From Hydrogenedens sp964549105 (GTDB lineage: Bacteria > Hydrogenedentota > Hydrogenedentia > Hydrogenedentales > Hydrogenedentaceae), in assembly GCA_964549105.1 (NCBI GenBank), contig CAZJTZ010000001.1, positions 1-64,000 on the forward strand: a DNA stretch of 64,000 nucleotides, given 5' to 3'. A model generated the notes under the pieces. That model worked only from the letters and a program-made list of their open reading frames with translations. It ran no database searches and had not been told where the DNA came from. The translations under genes were made by a program, and so were the position numbers. Each line of letters starts with the position of its first letter. The first letter of the stretch is position 1. This document shows positions 1-8,638 of the stretch, piece by piece.

Positions 1-295
1 CGTCAAAATTGCCTGTGAACGGGTCAGCGTCTGTCCCTATTGGTTTGAATCCTGCGCCGCTGTTCCAGTTAATCGTATCGCTTGCATCAATGTCTCCACT
101 CAACTCATATTCACCGTTCAGAGGATAGGCAGCATCATTACCTATTAACTGCAACTCTTCTATACTATCAATCTGTATTACCTCTGCAAATACACCTGTG
201 CATAAAAAGAAACAAAATAAAAGAGAGAAGGCAATAAGACTTTTAGTTAGACTCGACTGAATCGTGTTAAAAGAATTATTTGATGTGTTCATCAT
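1..295 (-). CDS. GLUG-repeat secreted protein, N-terminal fragment (runs off left edge)
   Basis: Reading leftward from ATG ATG at 295/292, 98 codons stay open to the window edge. A strong ribosome-binding site (AAGGAGGG, 300-307) lies just upstream. The protein starts with a basic/polar stretch and a hydrophobic segment ending ...CTGVFAE, a probable signal peptide with cleavage near residue 37. It continues with IDSIEELQLIGND and a DIDASDTINWNSGAGFKPIG stretch. This is the same opening as the repeat units of the 1610-residue protein at 52253-57085 (VEELQ..., QDIDAS...W.GG.GF.PIG), so the two are paralogues. GLUG-type proteins are secreted, repetitive, beta-rich surface proteins; the exact function is unknown. 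Only the N-terminus is visible, so total length and C-terminal anchoring cannot be judged. Confidence 0.85.
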   Translation of the reverse strand, partial: MMNTSNNSFNTIQSSLTKSLIAFSLLFCFFLCTGVFAEVIQIDSIEELQLIGNDAAYPLNGEYELSGDIDASDTINWNSGAGFKPIGTDADPFTGNFD

Positions 296-749
296 TTTAC
301 CCTCCTTTGTGGGTTTAGTTAGTGAGTTTTAACAAAATGGAACAGTGGTTTCTTCTTAAAACTTAATAACACAAATAGGCATAAATCACTATACTACCCT
401 TGTGAAGTGGCACAGCCAAAAATGTCTATATATTACCACACTAATTAAATTGTCATTTTCCTAATCTCAATAAATTATAAATAACCTACATTTCACACAC
501 TACATCTTTAAATAATTCAATGTCAAATTAATTTAGCAAAATTTCCCAGATAAGTTGGTAAAAGAAAAATAGGTCTTATGGGACAAAGAGAACGGATAGG
601 ATATTTATGGGTACTGACGGTATTTTTAAAAGCATACTCGTTTGGCAAAACTGTGGTCTTTGCGTCTTCTTTGTGCCTTTTGCGGTTAACTTCTTAAACT
701 CAGAGAACCGATATCACTACTCTTTTTGTTAAATCTGAAATGTGATATA
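296..749. other. Intergenic stretch without a gene
   Basis: About 450 AT-rich bases between the GLUG protein start and the mnmG stop. No plausible coding frame was seen. Bases 655-691 resemble a dispersed intergenic repeat type (see findings). The right end of the GLUG promoter must lie here, but no convincing -35/-10 pair was found. Confidence 0.5.
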
Positions 750-2624
750 TTATAGACCTGTTTTTGTCATGGTATTTCGTTCAATACAGAGGTAGAGTAT
801 CATCAAATCTGAGGAGCGAATGCCGGGGATTCTCGAAGCCTGTCCTAAATTGGCGGGTTTTACTTCTATTAGTCTCTGTCTGCTCTCTCTCGGTAAACCT
901 TCGATGGAATTGTAATCTAAACCTGGCGGGATTAATACATTTTCAGAATGTTTAAATTTCTCTACCATTTTTTCTTCGCGCTCAAAATATCCATGGTATT
1001 TGATAAGAATTTCTACGAGTTCCTTTGCTTCTACGGAAATAGGTATTTTACGAGGAAACAATTGGTAGAAGTCATTGATTGAAATTTTAGGTCTTCGTAT
1101 GAGAATTGCTGCTGTAGTTGGATAAGTTAATGGTGGTTCTCCAAGAGATATTAGCCATTCGTTAATTTGTTGGTTGGGTATAACAACAAGTTTTTCTAAT
1201 CGTTCTACCTCTTCCTTTGCCTCTTGTTGTTTTTGTTGAGCCCTTTTAATCACGCTGTCGTTAGTAAACCCGTAATGGCTCAGGCGAATGTCTGCGTTAT
1301 CATGGCGTAAGTGCAAACGATACTCTGCCCGAGATGTAAACAAGCGATAGGGTTCTTTTACTCCGCGTGTAACAATGTCATCTACCATAACGCCGATATA
1401 TGCTTCATGCCTACCGATAATGAGCGGTTCCTTTCTTTCTAAAAAGCGAATAGCATTCAGAAGTGCATAAATTCCCTGCCCTGCGGCTTCTTCATATCCT
1501 GATGTGCCATTGATTTGCCCTGCATGGAAAAGACCTTGCACTAATTTTGTTTCGAGATTCAATTTTAATTGTGTAGGTGGCACAAAATCGTATTCCACGG
1601 CGTAGCCGGGCCTGATAATCTCTGCCTGCTCCAGACCTTTGATGGAATGTAACATGGCTAATTGCACATCTTCAGGCAAACTTGTTGATAAGCCGTTTAC
1701 ATACACCTCAACCGTATTCACACCTTCGGGTTCTAAAAAGATATGATGTCCTGTCCTTTCGGGAAATTTGACAACCTTGTCTTCAATGCTCGGGCAATAA
1801 CGAACCCCTATCCCCGTTATTTTTCCTGAATATAATGGAGAACGGTCTAAATTTTGTCGAATAATATCATGTGTCTTCTCATTTGTATAAGTAATCCAGC
1901 AGGAGATTTTATTGGGATTAAATCCTTCGATGGGAGTAGAAAACGAAAACGGCCGGGGATTTTCATCTCCTCTTTGTTCTTCCAGTCCATCAAAACAGAT
2001 ACTTCTTTTGTGGATTCTTGCACAAGTCCCTGTTTTTAGCCGTCCTACGGTAAAACCCAACTTGCGATAACAATCACTTAGATTGGACGCGGGTGGTTCA
2101 CCTGCTCTACCTCCGTTAATTGCCTGCATTCCGAAATGAAGCAAACCTGATAGGAAAGTGCCTGTGCAAACGATAACTGTTCTGCCTGTAATTTCCTCCC
2201 CTGTTATGAGTCTAACCCCATAAACTTCATCTTTCTGGACAAGTATTTCCCCTACTTCTCCCTGTTTTAAGTATAAGCCTTCCTGTAATTCGCAAACCCG
2301 TTTCATATCGGATTGGTAGAGAAAGCGGTCTGCTTGTGCCCGTGGTGAATGAACAGCAGGTCCTTTTGAACGATTCAGCATTTTGAACTGTATTCCTGTT
2401 CTGTCAATGCACTTGCCCATTTCTCCACCTAACGCGTCTATCTCTCTAACAAGTTGCCCTTTGGCTACACCACCTATTGCAGGATTACAGGACATCTTGC
2501 CAATATTATCTACTTGGAGTGTAATCATAATCGTTTTGTAGCCCAAACGGGCACCCCCTAATGCGGCTTCAATACCTGCATGTCCTCCACCGACTACGAT
2601 AATGTCAAAATCACGCGTGTCCAT
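750..2624 (-). CDS. mnmG: tRNA uridine-5-carboxymethylaminomethyl modification enzyme MnmG (GidA)
   Basis: 624 residues, the normal length for MnmG. The protein opens with a FAD-binding Rossmann motif (VGGGHAGIEAA, residues 11-21), followed by the family signature CNPAIGG and KGQLVREIDALGG. The middle holds the conserved GRLKTGT and the second GidA signature around HAGQINGTSGYEEAAGQG. The C-terminal helical domain ends with LGQASRIPGI. Known role: with MnmE it installs the cmnm5 group on the wobble uridine of certain tRNAs, using FAD and methylenetetrahydrofolate, in the cytoplasm. The C-terminus extends about 14 residues past the usual end. mnmE is not in the window, and the gene stands alone, divergent from the secreted protein at 2754. 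Confidence 0.97.
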   Translation of the reverse strand: MDTRDFDIIVVGGGHAGIEAALGGARLGYKTIMITLQVDNIGKMSCNPAIGGVAKGQLVREIDALGGEMGKCIDRTGIQFKMLNRSKGPAVHSPRAQADRFLYQSDMKRVCELQEGLYLKQGEVGEILVQKDEVYGVRLITGEEITGRTVIVCTGTFLSGLLHFGMQAINGGRAGEPPASNLSDCYRKLGFTVGRLKTGTCARIHKRSICFDGLEEQRGDENPRPFSFSTPIEGFNPNKISCWITYTNEKTHDIIRQNLDRSPLYSGKITGIGVRYCPSIEDKVVKFPERTGHHIFLEPEGVNTVEVYVNGLSTSLPEDVQLAMLHSIKGLEQAEIIRPGYAVEYDFVPPTQLKLNLETKLVQGLFHAGQINGTSGYEEAAGQGIYALLNAIRFLERKEPLIIGRHEAYIGVMVDDIVTRGVKEPYRLFTSRAEYRLHLRHDNADIRLSHYGFTNDSVIKRAQQKQQEAKEEVERLEKLVVIPNQQINEWLISLGEPPLTYPTTAAILIRRPKISINDFYQLFPRKIPISVEAKELVEILIKYHGYFEREEKMVEKFKHSENVLIPPGLDYNSIEGLPRESRQRLIEVKPANLGQASRIPGIRSSDLMILYLCIERNTMTKTGL

Positions 2625-2753
2625 ATATATTTACCATGTCAACACTTTGTTGTTGCCAAAACATTTGTTATATTAAGATTTGAATTTTTGTTAAAATAAA
2701 ATACTATATTGAGAAAGTAGAAACTTATAAAATAGAGGGAAAGGATATAATCT

Positions 2754-3704
2754 ATGTACTACTATAAAAATTTTACATCAATAGCCCTTAATTTTGCAAT
2801 TTTCTTATTATTTTTGGGCTTCTCAGGCTCAATTGCAAACAGCCAGAGTCTTGATTTACGAGTGTCTCCGAATGAGATTACATTTCACGACTTATCCCAG
2901 GAAATAACTATCAAAATAACCTATAAAAATCAACTATTAAAGAAAGAAGACATAAAAAATTGGTCATTTCTTGCTGGTGATAACAAATATAATCACATGA
3001 TTACTTTAAAGGTAATGGATGGAAATATTATTGTAAAACCTGCTTTTTTGGAAACAGGGACTTATGATTTAATTATTGAAACCACTTATGGTAAATGCCT
3101 CGTTTCTGTTTATGCTCCGCTGGATAGACTTCCTGATACACTGGAGAATCAAGCCCAAAGGAAAGGTATTACCGTAGAGGAATTAAAAAGAAGACTGGGA
3201 TTGGTAACCCCTATTCATCGAGTTAATATAAATCTTGAAATTCCAAATCTTCACTATGAAGGACAAACTTTAGAAATTAATCTTGAAAAAAATCCTGATT
3301 ATGTTTATGTGTGGCGGGTTAATGGGCAGGTTATAAAGCAAGGCGAAGGAGAGTCAACATTTATCTATACCTTCCCTGAGCCGGGTGACTATGTTATTGA
3401 GGTAGAAGAGAGGGACGCGGATATTTTGTTAGGGAAAACAAGTGCCACGACAAAGGTAATATCGTATGAACCCATTCGTTATACAGTACAGATGAAACAG
3501 CCGTTAAAACTGAGTTCCGTTGACGGATATACTTCCTACGCATGGAAAGTTGATGGTGTTGTTCAAAATGAAAAAACGAACACCATTACACTTAAATTCA
3601 ATGCAGAAAAGAAGTATATTGTTGAATGTATCGCAAAAGGTCCCAAACAAGGACATCCTCAATCCTTCTTCAGAACCATTTACGAAATAACTGTTGTAAA
3701 ATAA
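2754..3704 (+). CDS. Secreted beta-rich protein with Ig/PKD-like segments, function unknown
   Basis: 316 residues. The N-terminus has a clear signal peptide (hydrophobic residues 11-28, then GSIANSQS). The rest alternates short hydrophobic and polar strands. Segments around residues 165-230 (YVWRVNGQVIKQGEG..., FPEPGDYVIEV) and 240-310 (YAWKVDGVVQNEKTN...) read like two Ig/PKD-type sandwiches, each with a W-x-V-[ND]-G core. A purine-rich GGAAAGG precedes the ATG. No catalytic motif is visible. It is divergent from mnmG and convergent with htrA (14 bases apart), so it is probably a single-gene transcript. The domain assignment is by eye and uncertain. Confidence 0.7.
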   Translation: MYYYKNFTSIALNFAIFLLFLGFSGSIANSQSLDLRVSPNEITFHDLSQEITIKITYKNQLLKKEDIKNWSFLAGDNKYNHMITLKVMDGNIIVKPAFLETGTYDLIIETTYGKCLVSVYAPLDRLPDTLENQAQRKGITVEELKRRLGLVTPIHRVNINLEIPNLHYEGQTLEINLEKNPDYVYVWRVNGQVIKQGEGESTFIYTFPEPGDYVIEVEERDADILLGKTSATTKVISYEPIRYTVQMKQPLKLSSVDGYTSYAWKVDGVVQNEKTNTITLKFNAEKKYIVECIAKGPKQGHPQSFFRTIYEITVVK

Positions 3705-3718
3705 GACTGAAAAAACTT

Positions 3719-5149
3719 TTATTGGTTCATAGGTTCAATAGCGGTAATGTCGGGTTCTTCGGTTCCTCGGACATAGCGGATGATGAGAGGTTTCCCGGTA
3801 TCTGTCCATTCGGAGAAAAATGAGAGCAAGTCTTCTACCGATTTTATTGCTTTTCTTTGGACTTCTAAGATAACATCGCCGGGAAGCAGTCCTGCTTCTT
3901 CTGCTGGGCTTCCCGACTCAATGGATTCTATTAATACGCCCTGATAATCCTGACTTATATTCCATTTTTCTCTATTTTGGTTATTTAATTCGTCAAAAGT
4001 CATGCCTAAAATTTTCTTTTTCTGGACAATTTGTTTACTCAATTCTATGTTTCTTTCACCCAGGACAATTGGTAATGTAATTTTGTTTTCGTCTCTCCAT
4101 ATTTCTACTGTTATAGTAGTGTCGGGCATAAATGAGGATACAGTGTTTACCAAATCCTGAGCGTTCTGAATCTCATGTTCGTTGATTTTCAGAATGACAT
4201 CGTAAACCTGCATGCCTGCTTTTTCTGCAGGAGTTCCTTCCTGGACTCTTTTTACAAACGCACCCGCACCTGTGGGCATGTTTAGTGATTTATAATATCG
4301 TTCTGCGTCTGAAACAGCCACACCGAGGTAGCCCCGTATAACTTTTCCTGATTGGATTAGTTGGGGAATAACCTGTTTTGCTGTATTTATAGGGATTGCG
4401 AAACCTATCCTATTTGCCCCTAACATAAGTGCCACATTTATACCTATGACTTCGCCTCTTATGTTGGTTAATGGTCCTCCACTGTTTCCGAGATTAATTG
4501 CGGCATCTGTCTGGATTAGGTGTTGGAATGTAAGACCTTGAAGTTGCAACTCTCTTAAATTTTCTCTACCTAAAGCGCTGATATGTCCAAAGGAAACTGA
4601 ACCTTCTAAGCCACGGGCACTACCAATTGCGGCGACGAATTGCCCTACCTTCAACAGGTCAGAATCACCTAATACTACAGGAGTCAATTCTTCTTCAGGT
4701 TCAATTTTAACAACGGCAAGGTCGGATTCCGAATCTGCTCCAATAACTTTTGCGGGATATTTTTTACCTGAAAAGGTCTTGACTGTGATTTTATCTGCGT
4801 CTTCTATTACATGGTTATTTGTAATGATATAACCATCATTGGAATATATAAAACCCGAACCTGTCCCTGTTACCTTTTGCATACGCTCTTTAAGAGGTTC
4901 AGGTGTAGGTTCTTTTTCCTGAGGGACTGGGAGTCCAAATTGTTTAAACAATTCTTCTCTATCTACTGCCACTGCACTGATTTGAGACTCTCGTTCAATG
5001 TTTACTACGGAACGACCCACTTTCTCGTGAATTTCTATAAATTTGCCCTCTATTTCTTCAAGAATATCCGCAGAGGCTGTGCTTGCAATAAAAAATAGCA
5101 TAAGGATTATAGTTTTGATAGTTGCGAGTTTCTTCATTTGATTTTTCAT
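3719..5149 (-). CDS. HtrA/DegP-type periplasmic serine protease with two PDZ domains
   Basis: 476 residues, typical of the Do/DegP family. A signal peptide (residues 1-27) precedes a trypsin-like domain with the complete triad: His113 in TNNHV, Asp143 in ESDLAVVK and Ser223 in GNSGGPL. Two PDZ domains follow (about residues 285-375 and 390-470); each has a PAE.AG...DVIL core. The usual IGNPFGL before the oxyanion region reads IGSARGLEGSV here, a mild variation. AAGGAG lies 6 bases before the ATG. Known role: degradation or chaperoning of misfolded envelope proteins. It is the last gene of the long minus-strand run, three bases after glnD, so it is probably co-transcribed with it. Confidence 0.93.
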   Translation of the reverse strand: MKNQMKKLATIKTIILMLFFIASTASADILEEIEGKFIEIHEKVGRSVVNIERESQISAVAVDREELFKQFGLPVPQEKEPTPEPLKERMQKVTGTGSGFIYSNDGYIITNNHVIEDADKITVKTFSGKKYPAKVIGADSESDLAVVKIEPEEELTPVVLGDSDLLKVGQFVAAIGSARGLEGSVSFGHISALGRENLRELQLQGLTFQHLIQTDAAINLGNSGGPLTNIRGEVIGINVALMLGANRIGFAIPINTAKQVIPQLIQSGKVIRGYLGVAVSDAERYYKSLNMPTGAGAFVKRVQEGTPAEKAGMQVYDVILKINEHEIQNAQDLVNTVSSFMPDTTITVEIWRDENKITLPIVLGERNIELSKQIVQKKKILGMTFDELNNQNREKWNISQDYQGVLIESIESGSPAEEAGLLPGDVILEVQRKAIKSVEDLLSFFSEWTDTGKPLIIRYVRGTEEPDITAIEPMNQ

Positions 5150-5152
5150 TTT

Positions 5153-7849
5153 TTACTCCTTTTTTATAGTAGGTGAATCTATTGATTCCAATAATCCTGC
5201 TCGAATAGCCGATTGTAAAATTCTATGCGTTATTTTACCACCGTGGAACTGAACATAAAAAGAGTCCCGAACCCTGTAGGCTCCTGTATTAATGCGTGCT
5301 TTAAATATATTTAGTCCCATAATGGAAAAAGCCGAAGCCATATCATATAGAAGTCCTGTTCGGTCGCCCGTTTCAATATCTATAACGGTATGAAGTGCAG
5401 AAGACTCGTTATCAAAACGAATATAGGTTTGCACAGGCACAAGAGATTTTTTCAGAGCAAACAATTTTGTCTTTGTTTTGTCTACGAGCATCTGAACATC
5501 TTTTCCTTCGAGGATAACCGCCTTCAAGGTTTTTTCCAGAGCGATAATCTGCCCCTCGGTTAAGGGTCTATACTGGGGGGCATCTCTTACAAGGAAACAA
5601 TCTACAACCCAATCATCTTCCCGCGTATATAAGGAGGCATTATAAATATCTATAAGTTGTGAAGCAAAACATCCAGCAATCTGGGCAAACAATCCCTGCT
5701 TGTCCCTGGTAGATACAACCAGATGGCTCATTCCAATAGATTCATTTGACCAGCAACGAATAGCCAGTTCGTTGTTCATTGCTTCTTCCAAACAATCCAG
5801 ATGAATAACTACTTCATCGGGGGTAAAGGCATCCAGATAGCCTGAGCCCATTGAATTTAAGTGAAATTCCAGATCGGCACGAGTTTTATTGGGTGTTTTT
5901 TCAAGAATTTGTTCTATTTTTTTTGTAAGAAATTCTTCCTCAGATAAATCTTTTGAAACTTCTTTCTTCAATGTGCGAAGGGTCTTAAAATATAAATTAA
6001 CAAGAAGTGAACCTTTCCATTCGTTCCAGATATTGGGACCGACTGCATATAGGTCTGCAAAACTGATAATCAATAATTCTTTGAGACGATTTTCTGTTTG
6101 CACTGTGGAAGAAAAAGCCTGAACAATCTCTACATCATCAATATCTCTATATAGTGCTACATTTACCATAAGTTGGTGATTACCGACAAGAAAGGCGACA
6201 TGTTCGGAATCATCTTCGCCCAGGCCCAATCGGTCACAAATGGTTCTGGCTATTTGCACCCCTGCCTCGATATGGCTTTCACCTTCTACTTTTCCAAGGT
6301 CATGAAGTAAAATGGATAAGACCAAAAATTGAGGGTCTTCAATTTCTTTCAAAACCTTTTTAAGAATATCGCCAACGGTTCCTGACAAACGGGGTATAAT
6401 CTCCAACGATTCTGACGCCCTTATTATATGTTCGTTCACAGGATAACTATGGAAGTCTTTATATCGGATAATACCCTGAATAGCACCAAATTCAGGTAAG
6501 TATTGCGATAAGGCACCTACTTTATCCATCTCACGAAAGGTAAATCCCGCAGAGAAGGGTTTACTACAAATTGCCAGAAAATACTTACTTACTACCTCGT
6601 TAGCCCGAAAACTATCATTAATTAAATGTAAACTTTGTTGAACCCAATGCTGTAAGGTATATCCTAACGGAACTTTTCTACGGGATACTTCCCAGAACAA
6701 CTCCATAATTCGGACAGGATTTTCGATAAACCAGTTAGGGTCGTCTACTGTAAGGGATAAGTAGCCATTATATATCACATAGTTCGATTTCTTGTCTAAA
6801 TTTGTAGCAGGAAGTTCGTAGGCACTTTTAGGAAAGTTCTTTTGTTCTGCCTTACGAGCGACATACTCGAAAAGCCAGTGAATTCGCATTGCTGAAGAAT
6901 AAAAATCCTCCATAAATCTTTCTATAGACTCGTCAGGTAATCCTCCATAATTAAATGCCTGTGCTACATGATACTGCATCTCAACTGTTAATAAATCCCA
7001 TGTTTTGCTTTTTACAAAATGAAGTTCATTCCTTATTTTCCAGAGGAAATCGAGGTTCTCTGTAAGGGAAAGGTAATCAGTGTCTTCGATATAACCGCTT
7101 TTACCTATATCTTCAAGGGTTGAGACAGGTTTATTGTCTAAACCTAACACCCATAAAGTTGCATGATAATCTCGCAATCCACCTACATTCTCCTTGATGT
7201 CAGGTTCATAAGAAAATAGGTCCTTTCCTGACTGCGAAAAGGCTGTATCCATCCGTTGGAATATAATATCGAATACTTTTGAACGAGCATTCTGAGATAT
7301 TCCTTTTAAGCCTTCTTTAAGTTGTTCAGCCAGGTGAGGTTGCCCAATAATGTTTCGAATATGTAGATAGGAGGTAAAGGTTTTGGGGTCTTCTTCAACA
7401 AGATGAATGGCTTCAGGAACCGTGTAGATGGATATTCCCACCTGAAGTCCCAGGTCCCAGAGCATTGTTGTAAAATTTTGTATTAAGGGTTCTATGAGAG
7501 AATGTTCCATCTCTACTTTATGGAGAAAACATAAGTCGTAATCTGAATAGGGTGACAGTTCTCTCCGCCCATAACCACCCAGAGCACATAAGGCAATGTC
7601 ATCTAAAACTTTTTTGTTAACCCCTGTATCATATATTGCATAAAGAAGGACTCCCTCCATCATAATATCCGCCGTTTCACTTAATTGTTTTAGTATCTGT
7701 CTACCTGAATATCCTTCACGATGATTCTGATAAATTTCTTCCCAGCGCTGCTGATGGAATTTTTTTGCACAGGACAGGAAATCCTCTTTTGAAATTCTAT
7801 CCTGAGGAGAAGGTGAAAGGCTTTTTAATACTTCAACAAAATTCCTCAC
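5153..7849 (-). CDS. glnD: Bifunctional [protein-PII] uridylyltransferase / uridylyl-removing enzyme GlnD
   Basis: 898 residues. The nucleotidyltransferase motif GGYGRRELSPYSDYDL is at residues 91-106. An HD phosphohydrolase domain has its HD pair in LLHDLGK near residue 514. Two ACT domains occupy the C-terminus (about residues 705-780 and 810-890), giving the full GlnD order NTase-HD-ACT-ACT. Known role: uridylylates PII proteins under nitrogen limitation and removes the UMP when glutamine, sensed by ACT, is high. The start is GTG, overlapping the TAG stop of the upstream batE-like gene by one base (TAGTG), so the genes are probably translationally coupled. glnB/glnK and glnA are absent from the window; placement inside a Bat operon is unusual. 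Confidence 0.95.
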   Translation of the reverse strand: MRNFVEVLKSLSPSPQDRISKEDFLSCAKKFHQQRWEEIYQNHREGYSGRQILKQLSETADIMMEGVLLYAIYDTGVNKKVLDDIALCALGGYGRRELSPYSDYDLCFLHKVEMEHSLIEPLIQNFTTMLWDLGLQVGISIYTVPEAIHLVEEDPKTFTSYLHIRNIIGQPHLAEQLKEGLKGISQNARSKVFDIIFQRMDTAFSQSGKDLFSYEPDIKENVGGLRDYHATLWVLGLDNKPVSTLEDIGKSGYIEDTDYLSLTENLDFLWKIRNELHFVKSKTWDLLTVEMQYHVAQAFNYGGLPDESIERFMEDFYSSAMRIHWLFEYVARKAEQKNFPKSAYELPATNLDKKSNYVIYNGYLSLTVDDPNWFIENPVRIMELFWEVSRRKVPLGYTLQHWVQQSLHLINDSFRANEVVSKYFLAICSKPFSAGFTFREMDKVGALSQYLPEFGAIQGIIRYKDFHSYPVNEHIIRASESLEIIPRLSGTVGDILKKVLKEIEDPQFLVLSILLHDLGKVEGESHIEAGVQIARTICDRLGLGEDDSEHVAFLVGNHQLMVNVALYRDIDDVEIVQAFSSTVQTENRLKELLIISFADLYAVGPNIWNEWKGSLLVNLYFKTLRTLKKEVSKDLSEEEFLTKKIEQILEKTPNKTRADLEFHLNSMGSGYLDAFTPDEVVIHLDCLEEAMNNELAIRCWSNESIGMSHLVVSTRDKQGLFAQIAGCFASQLIDIYNASLYTREDDWVVDCFLVRDAPQYRPLTEGQIIALEKTLKAVILEGKDVQMLVDKTKTKLFALKKSLVPVQTYIRFDNESSALHTVIDIETGDRTGLLYDMASAFSIMGLNIFKARINTGAYRVRDSFYVQFHGGKITHRILQSAIRAGLLESIDSPTIKKE

Positions 7850-8637
7850 TAACTTTCTTTCTCATTGTTTATGCTATTTAGTTCCACTTTTCGATAAGGC
7901 GGTTTCCAGATAAAAATTTCATTATTTTTTATCCATCCCTGTTCTTTATCTACTGTTAAGATTAATGCCCAGCCGTTGTCTTCACGCCTTACACGAACCC
8001 GGTCACCTTCATATAGATTGAACCTTGTTGGACTATTATTGGAAGGGGCAATGCGGACAGAACTTTCTGAAACAACAATAACTCCTAACGGCGGTGTCAT
8101 TTTTTTGATAATTGCAGAAGTAAAAAACACAATACTTACAAGCAAGCATATTAAACTTAATATCAAAAAGTATTTTTTAACTTCTTTTTTAACCCACATT
8201 AGAAAAGCAAATAGAGTCCAGCCTATAATCCAGAATACAAGGCATATACCCCATGTCCATTGGAGATTCAATCCGTAATGCCAGATAAACAGATATTTCC
8301 ACCACAACGATTCATCTGGTATTGCCAGATTCCTCTTTGTCTCATTTAATACCTTATCCAGGTTGTCTTTAGCCATTTTAAAGGAGGGATTCAGGTCAAG
8401 TGCCCGTTCATAATTAGCAATTGCCAATCCTTTCTTTCCCATGTGGTAATATGCGTTTCCCAGATTATAAAAGAGTGCAGGATTTTCGACACCTGATTCT
8501 ATTAATTTTTCATACTTTGATATTGCGGTTGAGAAATCTTTTTTATAATAAGCGTCGTTACCTTCCATAAAGGATTGGTCGTAAATGCTCCCGCTCATAC
8601 TTATGTATAACAATATGTAAAGGCACTTGATAATCAT
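7849..8637 (-). CDS. BatE-like protein: TPR, membrane helices, SH3-like tail
   Basis: 262 residues. After a short hydrophobic N-terminus come two or more tetratricopeptide units (about residues 25-105; NPALFYNLGNAYYHMGKKG, ANYERALDLNPSFKMA). Two transmembrane segments follow (about 128-148 and 157-178). The C-terminal part (about 185-245) looks like a bacterial SH3 module, with a GVIVVSESSVRIAP start and an EGDRVRV.R..NGWA..... pattern. This order matches BatE of the Bacteroides aerotolerance (bat) operon. It starts one base after the stop of batD and overlaps glnD by one base. Role by family: envelope or stress function with the MoxR/VWA proteins; the molecular function is not established. 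Confidence 0.82.
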   Translation of the reverse strand: MIIKCLYILLYISMSGSIYDQSFMEGNDAYYKKDFSTAISKYEKLIESGVENPALFYNLGNAYYHMGKKGLAIANYERALDLNPSFKMAKDNLDKVLNETKRNLAIPDESLWWKYLFIWHYGLNLQWTWGICLVFWIIGWTLFAFLMWVKKEVKKYFLILSLICLLVSIVFFTSAIIKKMTPPLGVIVVSESSVRIAPSNNSPTRFNLYEGDRVRVRREDNGWALILTVDKEQGWIKNNEIFIWKPPYRKVELNSINNEKES

Positions 8638-8638
8638 A

